Below, one piece after another: positions 19,309 through 30,896 of a stretch of DNA of 64,000 nt. Numbering within the stretch: the first letter of the stretch is position 1; each line of letters begins with the position of its first letter. The position numbers were made by a program, and so were the translations under genes. The DNA comes from Arachidicoccus ginsenosidivorans. GTDB taxonomy: Bacteria > Bacteroidota > Bacteroidia > Chitinophagales > Chitinophagaceae. The stretch is taken from the NCBI RefSeq assembly GCF_007971385.1, contig NZ_CP042434.1, positions 4,836,001-4,900,000 on the forward strand, read 5' to 3'. The notes beneath the pieces were generated by a model, which was not told the origin of the DNA, did no database searches, and was given only the letters and a program-made list of their open reading frames with translations.

Positions 19309-20223
19309 ATGAAAGAAAATAGTGATTTTGTTAAAATAAATTCCATCTCGGATGTGCATAAACTGTTAGGGTTGCCCAAACCTTTACACCCCTTGATCAG
19401 TTTAATAGATACAACCAAGTTCTCTGTTGATCTTAATAGATTTCCTAAATCACATGTTTTGAACTTTTATAAGATTTCTTATAAAACAAAGCTTAGTGGT
19501 AAACTAAAATATGGTCAGGGATATTATGATTTTAATGAAGGTGGTTTATTATTTGCTGCACCAAAACAGATCATTGGTAGTCATGAGGAGGTAATGGATC
19601 AAGAAGGCTTTGCCTTATTGATTCATCCAGATTTTCTGTTGGGAGATCCGTTAGCTAAAAAAATTAAACAATATGGTTTTTTCTCCTATAGCGCAAATGA
19701 GGCGCTGTATTTATCTGATCAGGAGAAGGATACTATTTTTGCTGTATTTAAAGGCATTGAACTGGAATTGCAAAGCCGCATTGATGATTTTAGTCAAGGC
19801 GTGATTTTGGCCCGGATTGCCTTATTATTGACCTACAGTGACCGGTTTTATAAACGACAGTTTATAACTCGAAAGGTCATCAATAGTAATTTGTTGGAAC
19901 GCCTGGATGATTTATTGGATGATCACTTTAATAATGAAAAGCCACTTAGTGATGGCATCCCGAGTGTGCTGGATCTGGCAAACCAACTCGCAGTATCACC
20001 TAGTTATCTCAGTGATATGTTACGTTCCGTTACAGGACAGAACGCACAACAGTTAATTCACCATAAAATAGTGGAAAAAGCCAAGGAAATTTTGTCCACT
20101 TCTGAATTGTCGATTGCGCAGGTCGCTTATCAATTGGGGTTTGAATATCCACAGTCTTTTAGCAGACTGTTTAAGGCCAAAACCAACCTTTCACCCCATG
20201 AATTTAGAAATTCTTTCAATTAA
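19309..20223 (+). CDS. AraC-family transcriptional regulator
   Basis: A 304-residue regulator. The C-terminal 100 residues hold two helix-turn-helix units, DLANQLAVSPSYLSDMLRSVTG and the recognition segment IAQVAYQLGFEYPQSFSRLFK, ending with the family's typical LSPHEFRN. The N-terminal 190 residues resemble the cupin-like ligand-sensing region of AraC proteins but show no recognisable sub-family. It lies in a tight plus-strand set with the SDR gene (24 bp) and metallophosphoesterase (40 bp). It is likely a local regulator of the SDR gene. Confidence 0.92.
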   Translation: MKENSDFVKINSISDVHKLLGLPKPLHPLISLIDTTKFSVDLNRFPKSHVLNFYKISYKTKLSGKLKYGQGYYDFNEGGLLFAAPKQIIGSHEEVMDQEGFALLIHPDFLLGDPLAKKIKQYGFFSYSANEALYLSDQEKDTIFAVFKGIELELQSRIDDFSQGVILARIALLLTYSDRFYKRQFITRKVINSNLLERLDDLLDDHFNNEKPLSDGIPSVLDLANQLAVSPSYLSDMLRSVTGQNAQQLIHHKIVEKAKEILSTSELSIAQVAYQLGFEYPQSFSRLFKAKTNLSPHEFRNSFN

Positions 20224-20263
20224 TACTTGCTTTATTTAGACTTATAATCATCCCCAACAACCC

Positions 20264-21427
20264 ATGAAAAAACGCTTTATTGCAATAATCACTCTTTGGA
20301 TTTTAGTTGACATCTATTTTTTTATGGCTGTTTTAAGGCTAACGATGCATCCACTTATCTATTTAATTTACTGGTTAATTGAAGCTGTGGTTATGGGCGC
20401 TTTGGTATATAGTGTGACTAAAGGTAATACCAATCTGTTATCCAGATTAATGGCGCCCATGTTGGTATTATTTGTACCTAAACTCTTTGGGTCTATTATT
20501 CTATTATTGGAAGATATTACCAGGTTGTTCAGGGGATTTCCAGTTCGCAGTTATGCAGTCAGTGAAATAGCAGTCTTGGTATCAGCTTTATTGTTTTTGA
20601 TTTTACTTTACGGGATTACCAGAGGACGGCATCATTATAAGGTGCACAAGGTAATCTTATATTTTTCGGATCTACCTAAGGCCTTTGATGGTTTTCGTAT
20701 TACACAATTATCAGATATCCATGCTGGAAGCTTTATTGACAAAAAAGGCGTTCAAAAAGGCATTGATCTGGTGAATGCGCAAAAAAGTGATTTGATTTTG
20801 TTTACCGGTGATTTGGTGAATAATCAGGCTACCGAAATGGATCCCTGGATTCCCGTATTTAGCCAGTTAAAAGCGCCTTATGGCAAATATTCAATTTTAG
20901 GTAATCATGATTATGGAGATTATATGCGGTGGGAGAATGAGGAACTAAAATTGGCTAATTTAAACCGGCTAAAAGAAATACACTGTGAAATAGGATTTCA
21001 GTTACTGCTGAATGAATCCAGGAGGATAACAAAACAAGGCGATTCCATTGAACTTATTGGAGTGGAGAACTGGGGCAAGGGTGGATTTCATAAATATGGT
21101 GATCTGGACAAAGCAATCGCAAGTGTTCCAAATAATGCATTTAAAATCCTTATGTCGCATGATCCCTCCCATTGGGAGGCTATTATTTTGGATCATCCAC
21201 AGCCCATTCATTTAACACTATCAGGTCATACCCATGGAATGCAATTTGGATTTGAGGTCTTCGGAATAAAATGGAGTCCTATCAAGTATATGTATAAACA
21301 GTGGGCAGGCCTATATGTTCGTAATAACCAATATTTGTATGTGAACCGAGGCTTCGGATTTCTGGGCTTAAAAGGTCGAGTGGGCATTTGGCCTGAAATA
21401 ACCGTTATTACCTTAAAATGTAAATAG
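20264..21427 (+). CDS. Membrane-anchored metallophosphoesterase (YkuE-like)
   Basis: A 387-residue protein. Residues 1-120 contain about four hydrophobic helices, placing it in the inner membrane. The phosphoesterase domain follows with the five metal-binding blocks: LSDIH (149-153), GDLVNN (182-187), GNHD (213-216), MSHDP (296-300) and SGHTHG (319-324). The family uses two metal ions to cleave phosphoesters, and YkuE-like members act near the membrane. The actual substrate is unknown. It is the last gene of the SDR-AraC-phosphoesterase group and converges on GH67. Confidence 0.92.
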   Translation: MKKRFIAIITLWILVDIYFFMAVLRLTMHPLIYLIYWLIEAVVMGALVYSVTKGNTNLLSRLMAPMLVLFVPKLFGSIILLLEDITRLFRGFPVRSYAVSEIAVLVSALLFLILLYGITRGRHHYKVHKVILYFSDLPKAFDGFRITQLSDIHAGSFIDKKGVQKGIDLVNAQKSDLILFTGDLVNNQATEMDPWIPVFSQLKAPYGKYSILGNHDYGDYMRWENEELKLANLNRLKEIHCEIGFQLLLNESRRITKQGDSIELIGVENWGKGGFHKYGDLDKAIASVPNNAFKILMSHDPSHWEAIILDHPQPIHLTLSGHTHGMQFGFEVFGIKWSPIKYMYKQWAGLYVRNNQYLYVNRGFGFLGLKGRVGIWPEITVITLKCK

Positions 21428-21625
21428 AATGCTTAATCCTTCATCCTGATGGTTGTGCGCCCCAAATGCATTTATCTAATGTTTCAAACTAATTTTATTT
21501 ATATAATTAAATTTACTGCTACTCATTTTGTTTAGCGAATTACGAGTTAAGGCCTCAAAATAGCTTCTTTAATTACCCTGCGCAAGGTTTAGCAATACGC
21601 TCTAAAATATGCTTTATTTATCCAA

Positions 21626-23830
21626 TCACTGATCGTCTAAATGATAGGGAAAGGGTAAATCAGGTTTGAATGTCGGATAATTCCAATACGCTTTACCGGG
21701 TTCTTTGCAATCCTTGGGCAACGGTCTTTTTGAATATTGTTGAAAATAGAGCACACAACCATTTCTCCACCACTTAGCTTCCAGATGTTGTTGTTTTAAT
21801 AGTTGGGTGACATAATTAAAACGATCTTCATCAATCTTGCCTTTCATGGACTGCCAGATTTGCTGCATGGCGGCCACTTGCTTTACGCCTTTGTAGTAGT
21901 AATGTACCAGGGAATTCCACATGGTCTCGCCAGTGGCAATTTTTTGATCCCAACCGATATGATGAAACCACAAGATTAAATTGAGTGGCGTCGTTTTTAG
22001 ATTACTGTATTTTGCGGCTAATGCGGGTGCATACTGACTAACCGCATCTGAACCTGTTGCTGTTCGGTCTAGACCTATACCTACGCTATCTGCATGATGG
22101 TAATCCCTGGCATCCCAGCCCGGAAATTTAGACCAGGGACCGGGGCCATAATGCGTGGCAAAATTCATTATATGACTCAGTCCCAATGGTGTCATATAAT
22201 TCACCGCCACTTCTCTGGAACCCAGCATCAGTTTTTTTATGGGGTTTACAAAACCGGGGTCATTGGTAAAAGTCATTTTGAGCCAATCTTCCGCAATACT
22301 GTCGGCAGATGACATAGGATTCCAGGCAAATCTGCCAAATGCATACCAATTTGCCTGACCAAAGGGATGACCACACCAATTCACATCCGTTCCTATATTA
22401 GCGACTCCTGCAATGCCTGTCAATCTATTACTGTCGGCAGTTTCTGGATTAACGCGCTCTTCCAGCACCTTCGCAATGGTAGTACCTGGCCCCTTTTGAT
22501 AGGTATCTTTTCTTAAGTATTCCTGAAAAAGACTACCTAAATATACCAGGTGGGTGGCAAAACCAAAATATTCCTGCGTAATCTGAAATTCCATCATCAT
22601 ATGGGTATGGGGCATGGCGCCAAACAGTGGATTAAAGGCCTCCCTGGGTTGAAAATCAATAGGGCCATATTTAGCCTGCAATAATACATTATCTGCAAAT
22701 TTACCATCCAGTGGCTTAAACTCCTCATAACCTTGTTTTGCCCGGTCAGCGCCTTTTTTATTTTCGTACACAAAGGTGCGCCACATAACGATACCGCCAT
22801 ATGGTTTTAAGGCTGCGGCCATCATATTTGCTCCATCAGCATGTGTTCTGCCATAATCACCCGGTCCGGGCTGTCCTTCTGAACTGGCTTTTACCAAAAA
22901 ACCGCCGAAATTAGGGATATAATGATAAATCTCCTTGACCTTGTCTTGCCACCATTTAATGACGGCTGGATCCAAAGGATCCGCCGTTTTAAGGTGTCCA
23001 AGTTCTTTGGGTGCACTAAATTTGGCGGTCAGATATACTTTTATGCCATAAGGCTTAAAGGCTTTTGCCAGGGCGGCCGTTTTAATCAAATACTCTCTGG
23101 TCAAGCTTTTTACACTGGCATTGACGTTATTGAGCACGGCGCCATTGATTCCGATGGAAGCATTGGCCCTGGCATAATCTATATACCTTTTTTGGATTAT
23201 TCCAGGTAAGGTTTGCCAGTTCCAGAGAGAATATCCCGCATAACCTCTTTCAACAGTTCCATTCAGATTATCCCAATGATCTAATATACGAAGTTTTAAT
23301 CTGGGCCATTGCTGTATATTGAGCGCTTGCAAACTTTGGTGTGTCTGCATCAGCTTTAGCAAGTGAAAACTGCCATAAAGTAGCCCAATATCCGTATTTG
23401 CGGCAATTAGAATTTGCTGTACACGGTTCTGCCTAATGGTTTTGATAAGGTAGCCTTCCTGCCCGATCTGTCTTCGTTCAACGGTAGAAAATTGAGCTGC
23501 GATTGCTGGTTGATCCAGTTTGGCTAATACTAAACGGTTGGTCTTGAAATTAATGGCAGCACCACCCGGTATGGAAGATATGTTAGGGACTTTGCCTATC
23601 ATTTGATTTATGCCGTTTATTAACTCTTTAAGGGCAGCATCTATAGTTGGACTATGCTTGTAAATGGCAATGCTAGATAGTTGCCGCTGATAAGCCTGTC
23701 TGAGTTGCACATTTTCTATTGGCAGGTATCTTAACCATAGATTATATCCGTTTTCAGCGCGCACTGCGCCCAGGTTGAAAATTGAAAAAATGGCTAATAT
23801 TACCACCAGCTTGTAAAGTCTTTGCTTCAT
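21626..23830 (-). CDS. GH67 alpha-glucuronidase, secreted
   Basis: A 734-residue enzyme that would release alpha-linked glucuronic (or 4-O-methylglucuronic) acid from the non-reducing end of oligosaccharides. The start at 23830 gives a clean signal peptide (MKQRLYKLVVILAIFSIF to about residue 25); an upstream in-frame start at 23881 is less likely. Catalytic residues match the family: Glu318 in ASSEGQPGPGDY (acid), Asp392 in GPIDFQPREAF and Glu420 in FQITQEYFG (bases), with spacing equal to the characterised Cellvibrio enzyme. Length is normal. It is the last gene of the minus-strand glycan locus, 207 bp after GH92, with its own possible -7 element. Confidence 0.95.
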   Translation of the reverse strand: MKQRLYKLVVILAIFSIFNLGAVRAENGYNLWLRYLPIENVQLRQAYQRQLSSIAIYKHSPTIDAALKELINGINQMIGKVPNISSIPGGAAINFKTNRLVLAKLDQPAIAAQFSTVERRQIGQEGYLIKTIRQNRVQQILIAANTDIGLLYGSFHLLKLMQTHQSLQALNIQQWPRLKLRILDHWDNLNGTVERGYAGYSLWNWQTLPGIIQKRYIDYARANASIGINGAVLNNVNASVKSLTREYLIKTAALAKAFKPYGIKVYLTAKFSAPKELGHLKTADPLDPAVIKWWQDKVKEIYHYIPNFGGFLVKASSEGQPGPGDYGRTHADGANMMAAALKPYGGIVMWRTFVYENKKGADRAKQGYEEFKPLDGKFADNVLLQAKYGPIDFQPREAFNPLFGAMPHTHMMMEFQITQEYFGFATHLVYLGSLFQEYLRKDTYQKGPGTTIAKVLEERVNPETADSNRLTGIAGVANIGTDVNWCGHPFGQANWYAFGRFAWNPMSSADSIAEDWLKMTFTNDPGFVNPIKKLMLGSREVAVNYMTPLGLSHIMNFATHYGPGPWSKFPGWDARDYHHADSVGIGLDRTATGSDAVSQYAPALAAKYSNLKTTPLNLILWFHHIGWDQKIATGETMWNSLVHYYYKGVKQVAAMQQIWQSMKGKIDEDRFNYVTQLLKQQHLEAKWWRNGCVLYFQQYSKRPLPKDCKEPGKAYWNYPTFKPDLPFPYHLDDQ

Positions 23831-23938
23831 GGCTACTTTTTTTCTTTGTCCAAATGTGATGATGCATCTGTCTGACGGCACTCATCAATTCTAAACATTC
23901 CTCTATGACGGTGATTATCGTATTGAGGCAAAGGTAAT

Positions 23939-23946
23939 AGCAGTAA
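23939..23946 (-). promoter_or_regulatory. Possible -7 element (TACCTTTG) before GH67
   Basis: TACCTTTG on the minus strand matches TAnnTTTG and lies 108 bp upstream of the GH67 start, inside the 207-bp gap. No clear -33 element is present. Confidence 0.35.
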
Positions 23947-24037
23947 TAATAGTTGGTCGTTTATTACTCCATTACAAACAAGTATTAAAATCTTGTTTTT
24001 GTAGGCCGACCTATCGTTGCCCCTTTTATTTATTCGT

Positions 24038-26257
24038 TTAATCAAAGGATGGCGGTACCAGGGCTGGATTTGTTCCCCATTTTTTATCTGGCTTGCTGCT
24101 CAAATCAAAATCCAGTACAGCCCCACCCTTGAGTTTCTTTAAGGGTATCCAAGTACTATTATAGGCCTTGCCGTTTAATTTTAAGTTATGAATATACGCC
24201 TTATTTGGCCGGCCTCCTTTGATTTCTAGTTGCCCACCGGGAAGATGCATTTTAATTTCTGAGAAAAAGGGACTGTTGATGGAAAACCCACCTACCCCTG
24301 GAATCTCCGGATAAAGACCGATGGTACAAAATACATAATAAGCCCCCATAGCACCCAGGTCGTCATTGCCAGGCAGACCATCCACACCTGCGTGATAGGC
24401 TTGTTTTATAATACGGTGGACGACTGCCTGCGTTTTATAAGGAGCGCCCGCCCAGTTGTAGACCCAGGGGATACCAAAGCTAGGCTCATTGCCGCTGGCA
24501 AACCACTCCTGTCCATAATTCGCATCGATTCTGACAAATAAAGAGTCTAGCCTGGCTTCTGCAGCCTTTTGCCCCCCAATTTTGTCTATCAAAGCTTTTA
24601 AATTAAAGGGCACCATCCAGAAATAGTTTTTATAGGTAGATTCACGCCAGTCCGCATCATAGCGTTTCCAGCTGCCATCCGGGTTTTTTGATTGGAGCCA
24701 ATTTGTTTCTGGGTTAAACAGGTTTTTCCAGCTTTGTGCCCGCCCTTGAAACACCGCACTCTGGTACTGGTCATCAGTGGCAGCAAGCGCAAAACGGGAA
24801 ATTGCAAAATCTGCACTATTGTATTCCAGTTGAATTGACGCGTCATAGTAGCCTTTTTCCAGATACTGCTTTAGCCCTGGCCTGGTTAAAAACCCTTGTG
24901 CATTCGCTGTAGTGTCTGTGGCGCCGTGTACCATAATTTGTAAAAGTTTTCTGGCATCAAAATTATGGGCACCAAAGGCGTAGCCGTTCGCCACTAATAT
25001 GGAGGATGGATCTCCCTGCATAATCCCTGTTTCCTGATTGGCTAGTACCCACCGGGGCATACCTCCGCCTGCCTGCCGGGCAAAATTGCCGAGTGAGGCG
25101 ATCATGTCAGAGGCTTTGTCGGGCATAAGCATACTTAGAAGTTGTATTTGCGTGCGGTACGTATCCCAGTTGCTAAAAGAAGTATAGACAGGCCTCGGGG
25201 ATTGGTGTACCTTATTATCGGCACCCATGTATTCACCATTTATATCTGAGCAAATATTGGGGTGGATATAACTATGATATAAATGGGTGTAAAACTGTGA
25301 CAGTCTGGAAGGATCATCTTCAGCGTCTTTGTCTTGGCTGACTTCAATTTTAGAGAGATACTGATTCCACTTATTCTCGGTGTTTGTTTTAACCTGATCA
25401 AAATCCCAGCCTTTATTTTCTGCCAAAAGATTGGCTTTCGCATTGGCCACGGATACATAGGAAATGGCTATTTTATACAGGATCTGGCGCTTGTTTTTAG
25501 GAAATTTGCGCAGGTCAAAAGTGAAATAGGCGCCCGTATTCTGGCCTTCCACAAAACTGTTATTTACAGCAAGCTGCTCCCCTTTCCAGGTGCCATAAGT
25601 CGTGGCGTCATTTTCAAACTGAGCAGCAAAATAAATTTTATAATCCGTTGCCACACCGCAAAATGAGCCGCCCTCAGCGTAGCCTTCCAGGCTGTTTTTA
25701 CCTGTAATAGCAATCGCAGAGGCGGATAAAGGGGTAGACGCTATGCCTCCACCAATAATAATCGTGGCCTTGGTGCTGTCCCCATTAAAACTAAAGCGGG
25801 CCATGCCTGTCCTGGGCGTTACGGTTAACTCCGTCAGGATAGTATGGTTGACCGTTGCCAGGTAATCTCCAGCAGTTCCTTTTTCATGGCTGATATCGGT
25901 TCTGAGTTCCTTGATATTATCTGGGGATATAGATAGCCCGCCGTTTAATGGCAATACCGGAAAATTGCCCATATGATCGCAGCCAGCGCCGCTTAGTTGG
26001 TTTACGACAAACCCCTCCTGTCTGGAAAAATAGGTTCTGGTAAACTGTACCATCCCAAAAGGATAGGTTGCTCCGGGAAATGTATTACCGGCAGCAGCAT
26101 TACCGATGCGCGTATCCACCAGTCTTGCATAATTAATGGGGTTATTTTGACTAAAGACTGTTGCACCAGGAAAAAAAGCGGCTGCAATCAATAAAATACA
26201 CAAGCCAAGTTGTACCGCCTTTTTTTCCTGCCAGCCTTGTTTTGGTTGTCTGCGCAT
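24038..26257 (-). CDS. GH92 exo-alpha-mannosidase, secreted
   Basis: About 739 residues from the ATG at 26257 (MRRQPKQGW). This start puts a hydrophobic signal segment (LGLCILLIAAAFFPGATVF) near the N-terminus; an alternative start at 26359 adds 34 residues. GH92 hallmarks are present: GNTFPGATYPFGMVQ, SGAGCDHMGNFPVLP, SNWDTYRTQIQLL, ASGNEPSFGIPWVYNW with the Glu of the NEP motif, and GLPGNDDLGAMGAYYVF with the Asp pair. The family is calcium-dependent and removes terminal alpha-mannose. It is the most divergent of the three GH92 proteins here, with GAMGAYYVF in place of GQMSAWYVL, so its linkage may differ. Confidence 0.94.
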   Translation of the reverse strand: MRRQPKQGWQEKKAVQLGLCILLIAAAFFPGATVFSQNNPINYARLVDTRIGNAAAGNTFPGATYPFGMVQFTRTYFSRQEGFVVNQLSGAGCDHMGNFPVLPLNGGLSISPDNIKELRTDISHEKGTAGDYLATVNHTILTELTVTPRTGMARFSFNGDSTKATIIIGGGIASTPLSASAIAITGKNSLEGYAEGGSFCGVATDYKIYFAAQFENDATTYGTWKGEQLAVNNSFVEGQNTGAYFTFDLRKFPKNKRQILYKIAISYVSVANAKANLLAENKGWDFDQVKTNTENKWNQYLSKIEVSQDKDAEDDPSRLSQFYTHLYHSYIHPNICSDINGEYMGADNKVHQSPRPVYTSFSNWDTYRTQIQLLSMLMPDKASDMIASLGNFARQAGGGMPRWVLANQETGIMQGDPSSILVANGYAFGAHNFDARKLLQIMVHGATDTTANAQGFLTRPGLKQYLEKGYYDASIQLEYNSADFAISRFALAATDDQYQSAVFQGRAQSWKNLFNPETNWLQSKNPDGSWKRYDADWRESTYKNYFWMVPFNLKALIDKIGGQKAAEARLDSLFVRIDANYGQEWFASGNEPSFGIPWVYNWAGAPYKTQAVVHRIIKQAYHAGVDGLPGNDDLGAMGAYYVFCTIGLYPEIPGVGGFSINSPFFSEIKMHLPGGQLEIKGGRPNKAYIHNLKLNGKAYNSTWIPLKKLKGGAVLDFDLSSKPDKKWGTNPALVPPSFD

Positions 26258-26428
26258 TTTTTGAAAGTTGCATTTGAAGCGTTGCTTATGCCCTGTCTTG
26301 TCTATTGTCTTGTTATTTTTTTTGTCGAAAACAATTATTTGTTGAACCATGTCAATCATTACGTTACAGTATTATGCTATAATTATATTCAGAAATAATA
26401 ATAAAAGATCATTCATCACTTAGTCGGC

Positions 26429-28878
26429 TTATAATGCAAAGTGATTACTACCTGGTTTTAAATTATAATGCTGCCCTTTCCAGATCAGCTGTCCCGGCGT
26501 ATTAGTCGGCAACTGAATATCAATCTGCCATTTACCCTGGCTAAGGACATAAGATACTTGTATCTCACCTACCGGATGTGGGATAACGCCGCTGGCATTT
26601 GTCAGCGTGCCTAGATGCGGCTCAATTTTTACTTTTCTAAAGCCAGGCGCATCTGTGTCAATGCCTAAAACTGTTCTGAAAAATTCAATATTTGGGCTGG
26701 CACCCCAGGCGTGACAGTCAGAACGGGCATACTCTAAATTGGAATCTTCGGCCCAGGTCGTCAGTCCCATTTTCAGATTTTCTTTCCAGATATCCAGCCA
26801 GTCTAAATAGCCATTGCCAAGGCCAGCTTTAACCAGTGCCTGGTTCAGGTAGTATTTAAAATAAATCGTACACTGAACCAGCGATCGGTCATGGAGTAGT
26901 TTCTCCCCAAAAGTTTTCAGTTGCCTATCAGGGACCATGCCAGCTAAAATGGCCAGCGCATTTACATGCTGGCAAAAACTATTTTGTTCTTTTGTGTCTG
27001 CAAAAAGCCCTTTAGTATCATTCCAGTACTTTGTCTGTATGGTATTTTTAAGTTGCATTGCCTTTTGCTGATAGTTTTTGGCATTTGCCGTCGTTCCTAG
27101 CTTTGATTCCATGGCGGTAGCCCATTGATAGGCCAGTAATAGCTGCAGATCCAGCAAAGCAGAACTGCCGTCTTTTCCTTTGGGGGCCTCTCCCATCATC
27201 CAGCCAGGACCGCCGACCCAATCCACAAATTTCCAGTAGGGAACTTTATGCAAAGATCCGTCCTGACCTTGAAAAGAGGCAAAAAACTGTAGAATATTTC
27301 GGACGCCCATCAGTTTTCCCGCTACAAAAGCACTGTCAGGTCGGTACATCCAGTAATCATGCAACATGCCGATATACCAGAGGGAAAAAGTAGAGATCAC
27401 CTGCGTGGTATGTGTGGGCCAGCGGCTCATGGTCACCCCTTCTGGAAGCCTTGAATGATCCATCAGGTTTAATGCGTTACGTGCCAGCCGGTCATCTCCA
27501 CTATTAAAGTAAGAGATTTCTGCCTGAATACGGGTATCTCCGATATATTGCAACCTTTCATAGTAAGGACAGTCCATATAAGTCTCCATAGCATCCAGTC
27601 TGGCTGTCCGCCAGCCTGTTTTTAGAATTTTTGGATTAGCTGTCCTTTAGCATCACTTGTTTTAAATCGGGCATTCCATTTAAAAGGATAACCAGTAAAA
27701 GTTCCATAAATATCCTGGATAATAAGCGGTTGATCTCCGGTGTAAATACGCAGCTGTACATACCGGTAGGTCCGGTAGTTAAGGGTCGTAAAATCCTGGT
27801 GGAGTGAACCGTCAGGTAAAATACTGTCTGTAACGCCTTTAAAAAATTTACCCTCGATGTCGTTACGGTTGCCTTTTTTTGGGTGATCTTTTTGCCCTGG
27901 ATCCGTTGGGATTTCATATAGGGTCTCGGCGTAGCCGATTGCCACGCGGGCTCCCTTACCCTTGCTTAGTTTCAGGGTAAAATAGGCATTGGTGAGATAG
28001 GTTTGGTCTAATAGCATGGTTACCTGACTGTTGGCTGGTATGGTAATGGCTTTTTTCTCAACAGGAAAACCAGCTGGAGCAGGCATGCCCGTTGTTTTGC
28101 GTAATACTTCTATGCGCTGATAGGTTCTTTCCATCTGGGGGATTTGCGAAGGCACCAGCATCCAGCCGTTACCATCTGAAGCGCCCTTGGGTCTGCCTTG
28201 AGCTACGCTTTCGGCTTTGGGCCATTTACTGTCATCAAAATCAAGAGATTTCCAGCCTTTGATCACTTTTGCCATATCCACCAATTGGCCTGAGATCGCC
28301 ACAAAATAATAAGGCAAGACTTGATAGCCTTCATCTTTGATGGATTTCCAACTGTCATTGGTGTTGACCGCAGCCGCCAAATGCGCCAGATTGCTTTTTA
28401 CATTACTGTTACTTTCTACTTCGTTTTCTGCTTCATTTTTGCTTACTCCCTGTAGGATAAAGCCTGTCCGGTTGGAAATCTCAGCCTCAGGACGGTTCGC
28501 CCCTTCATTATACACGGTCGCCGCCAATATATTCTTGCCGCTCCTTAAATAGGGCGCAATATTCACCGTTTCGTAATTCCAGTGATACAAATCACCACTG
28601 GCAGGCCCGAGCGCGACCAACCGGCCATTGACAAAAAGTTTAAAACGATTATCCCCAGACACTTTTACGGAAAACGAATCAGGCTTTTGCTTAAGGTCGA
28701 TGACTTTGCGATAATGATACACACCATAGCCGTCTGCAGACGTGCCGGGTGGTGCGATCCATGAAGCTTGCCAGGTATCGTTTTTGTAAAAATGGTCGCC
28801 TGATTGAGCAAAGGCCAAGTGTAGGCCCAGACCGGCCAGCCATAAGGTGAGGGTACAAAGAATGCTTAGATGTTTCAT
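26429..28878 (-). CDS. GH78-like alpha-L-rhamnosidase, one frameshift in this sequence
   Basis: The N-terminal piece (28878 to 27622) has a signal peptide ending LAFAQ, then a beta-sandwich domain (KLFVNGRLVALGPASGDLYHW) typical of GH78 proteins. The C-terminal piece (to 26429) is the (alpha/alpha)6 catalytic barrel with MDCPYYERLQYIGDTR, whose Glu/Asp lie in the family's acidic motif, and ending with a C-terminal beta domain. The frame is lost at the T5 run 27628-27632. With one more T the sequence reads LIQKILKTGWRTARLDAMETY and the protein is about 816 residues, normal for the family. Terminal alpha-L-rhamnose removal is the likely activity. It lies between the propeller-lectin gene and GH92. 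Confidence 0.88.
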
Positions 28879-29008
28879 ATTAAATAAGTCCGGTTAATTT
28901 GCTTATCTGGTCAGTAGCTTGTCCGGCACCTGGTAACCGGTGACGAATCTTTTTTGCTTGTCTTTTACTGATCCGGAACGCTTTATTTTAAGAAAATGTA
29001 ATTTGAAT

Positions 29009-30770
29009 TTAAAGTCCGATCATATCATAAGGTATACGTATACCCTTAATACGATAAAAATATGGATCCAGATAGCCGTCCTTGCAATCTGGTACGCCGC
29101 AGCCCGAGAAGTTCAGACAATAGGTTAACAGCAATTCCCGGTGTCCATTATTAAATTCAGGATGGATTACGGGTGTATAATACCGGGCATATTTACCATA
29201 TAGATATTCATTAATTGTGTACACTTTTTTTAAAGGCGTAAATGGCCCGGTAGGGCTGCTTGAGGTTGCCAGATAAATACTGCGGGCGCTGTCACAGACA
29301 AATCCCTGATCCATGGTCATTAGTATATACTTGCCATTCAGATAGGCGACGGATACGGTCGCCTTACCACTGGCAATCCTTGCCTTACTGTCAGCTTCAG
29401 GTGTCACTTGCCAGTTGCTTTTGTTCCAAAAGGTCCACTGCATGGGAAGCGACGGCTTAAACCTGGCTACATGAAGATCCAGAGAATAGCCATATCCCGT
29501 ACCCTTAAAACCAAATACATAAACAAAACCGTCAGGGGATTTAACCATGCCGGCAGAATAATTGATCTTGTGTTCAGTGGTCATCCCTTTTGGTGTCAGC
29601 CTTTTTACCTGCCAATTCAGGCCGTCATTTTCGGTGAGCTGATAGAGTGACTGACTTTTAGGTGGACCTAAACCATCGCCCTCACTACACTGCACATAAA
29701 CATAACGTCCGATTTCTATACCGGCCGCTGGCCAGCTGTATTCAGCCGTGGGAAGTACATCACAGATCTGTTTGGGCTTATGTTGCCTGCTATCTACTTT
29801 TTCAATATTAAATGTATGAGTCGGAACCCAGTCTCTTATGGAAGGCTGCAGGATCATAGAATTGCGGTAACGAAAAAAGTCCTTGCAATCAAACATGCCG
29901 TTGGTTTTTAATTGCTGTCCATCCCAGGCGTCCTGGGTGACCCATAAAACTTTGCCCTTATTCGGCCCCCAGCTCAGTGGTATGGAATTGCCTTGATCAA
30001 AAGCCACGGAACCCAAAAGGGTTTACTGCGTTCAAAAAAGCCAACGACAGCGTCATCGCGGTAAGGGACAGCCGGAAGTTCCTGTAGTGTCCAGGCTGCG
30101 CAAGCCGTTTTTTTATTTTCACCATTACCTATGAGTGTTACGATCGCTTTACTTTGCACGGTCTTGTTTTTCGCTGCAAGCATCTCCCCGCTCTTTTTAT
30201 TATAAATAACAAAAGTCTTTGACCCGGGGTCAAAGACAAAACGCCAAAGCTGTGCGTCATAAGGTTTGCTGCTTACCCTGGTTTGCACCGGGCGAATACC
30301 TTCTTTGCCGCTAGGGGCTGAAGCGTTATTTGCCGTGTCGCAACTAAGTAACTGGCCGCTAAATACATTTAAGATTGTGTAGTATTTTTTTTGGTCTACT
30401 GTTTCATAAAACGCACATACCATTTTTGCCAGGGTGCAGCAATTTGCTTGGAACCTGGCGGTCCGCCTGGAGTTAATTCCATCAGCTGCCCTGCTTTATA
30501 TTTTTCATTGTATTTTATATCGCCAGACACGCCCAGCAAGCCTGCTGCTTTAATGGCAGTAAATGTATAAACTGCATCGGGCTTTAAGGTGGGAAAACCC
30601 ATGGAAAATGTATCTGCATGGCGATGCGCTTTCTGATCAGGAGGCAAAGTAAATAAAGCGGTTGCCCCTGCAGAAAAACTGGTGACAGTAAACACCGTTG
30701 AAACCACGATGATTAACCGTAAGATATCTGCTTTTTTATTTTTTATATAACTATTTGCGGTGCTGGTCAT
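29009..30770 (-). CDS. Secreted lectin-like plus beta-propeller protein (DUF5005/DUF4185-like), two frameshifts in this sequence
   Basis: Start at 30770 (MTSTANSYIK) gives a signal anchor. After repair the order is a signal segment, a ricin-like beta-trefoil region (KYYTILNVFSGQLLSCD, QLWRFVFDPGSKTFVIYNKKSG), then a five-bladed-propeller-like domain (SWGPNKGKVLWVTQDAWDGQ, SPDGFVYVFGFKGTG, SPTGPFTPLKKVYTI). Breaks are at A4 30418-30421 (repair gives YVRFYETVDQKKYY) and A4 30015-30018 (repair gives SKPFLGSVAFDQGN). The repaired length is about 588 residues. Similar proteins are uncharacterised parts of Bacteroidota glycan loci; the propeller resembles that in the plus-strand gene at 47073. Function is unknown: a glycan-binding or new hydrolase role is possible. 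Confidence 0.7.
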
Positions 30771-30896
30771 TTTTTTACTTTGCAGCCAACAACCCACGTT
30801 GCTGGCTGCGCTCTATTAATATTTATTCTAGAATTAATCACGCCCAAAGGATGCTCATTGTTCGGCCTTCTGGTCCAAGGTTATCCTCCATACTGG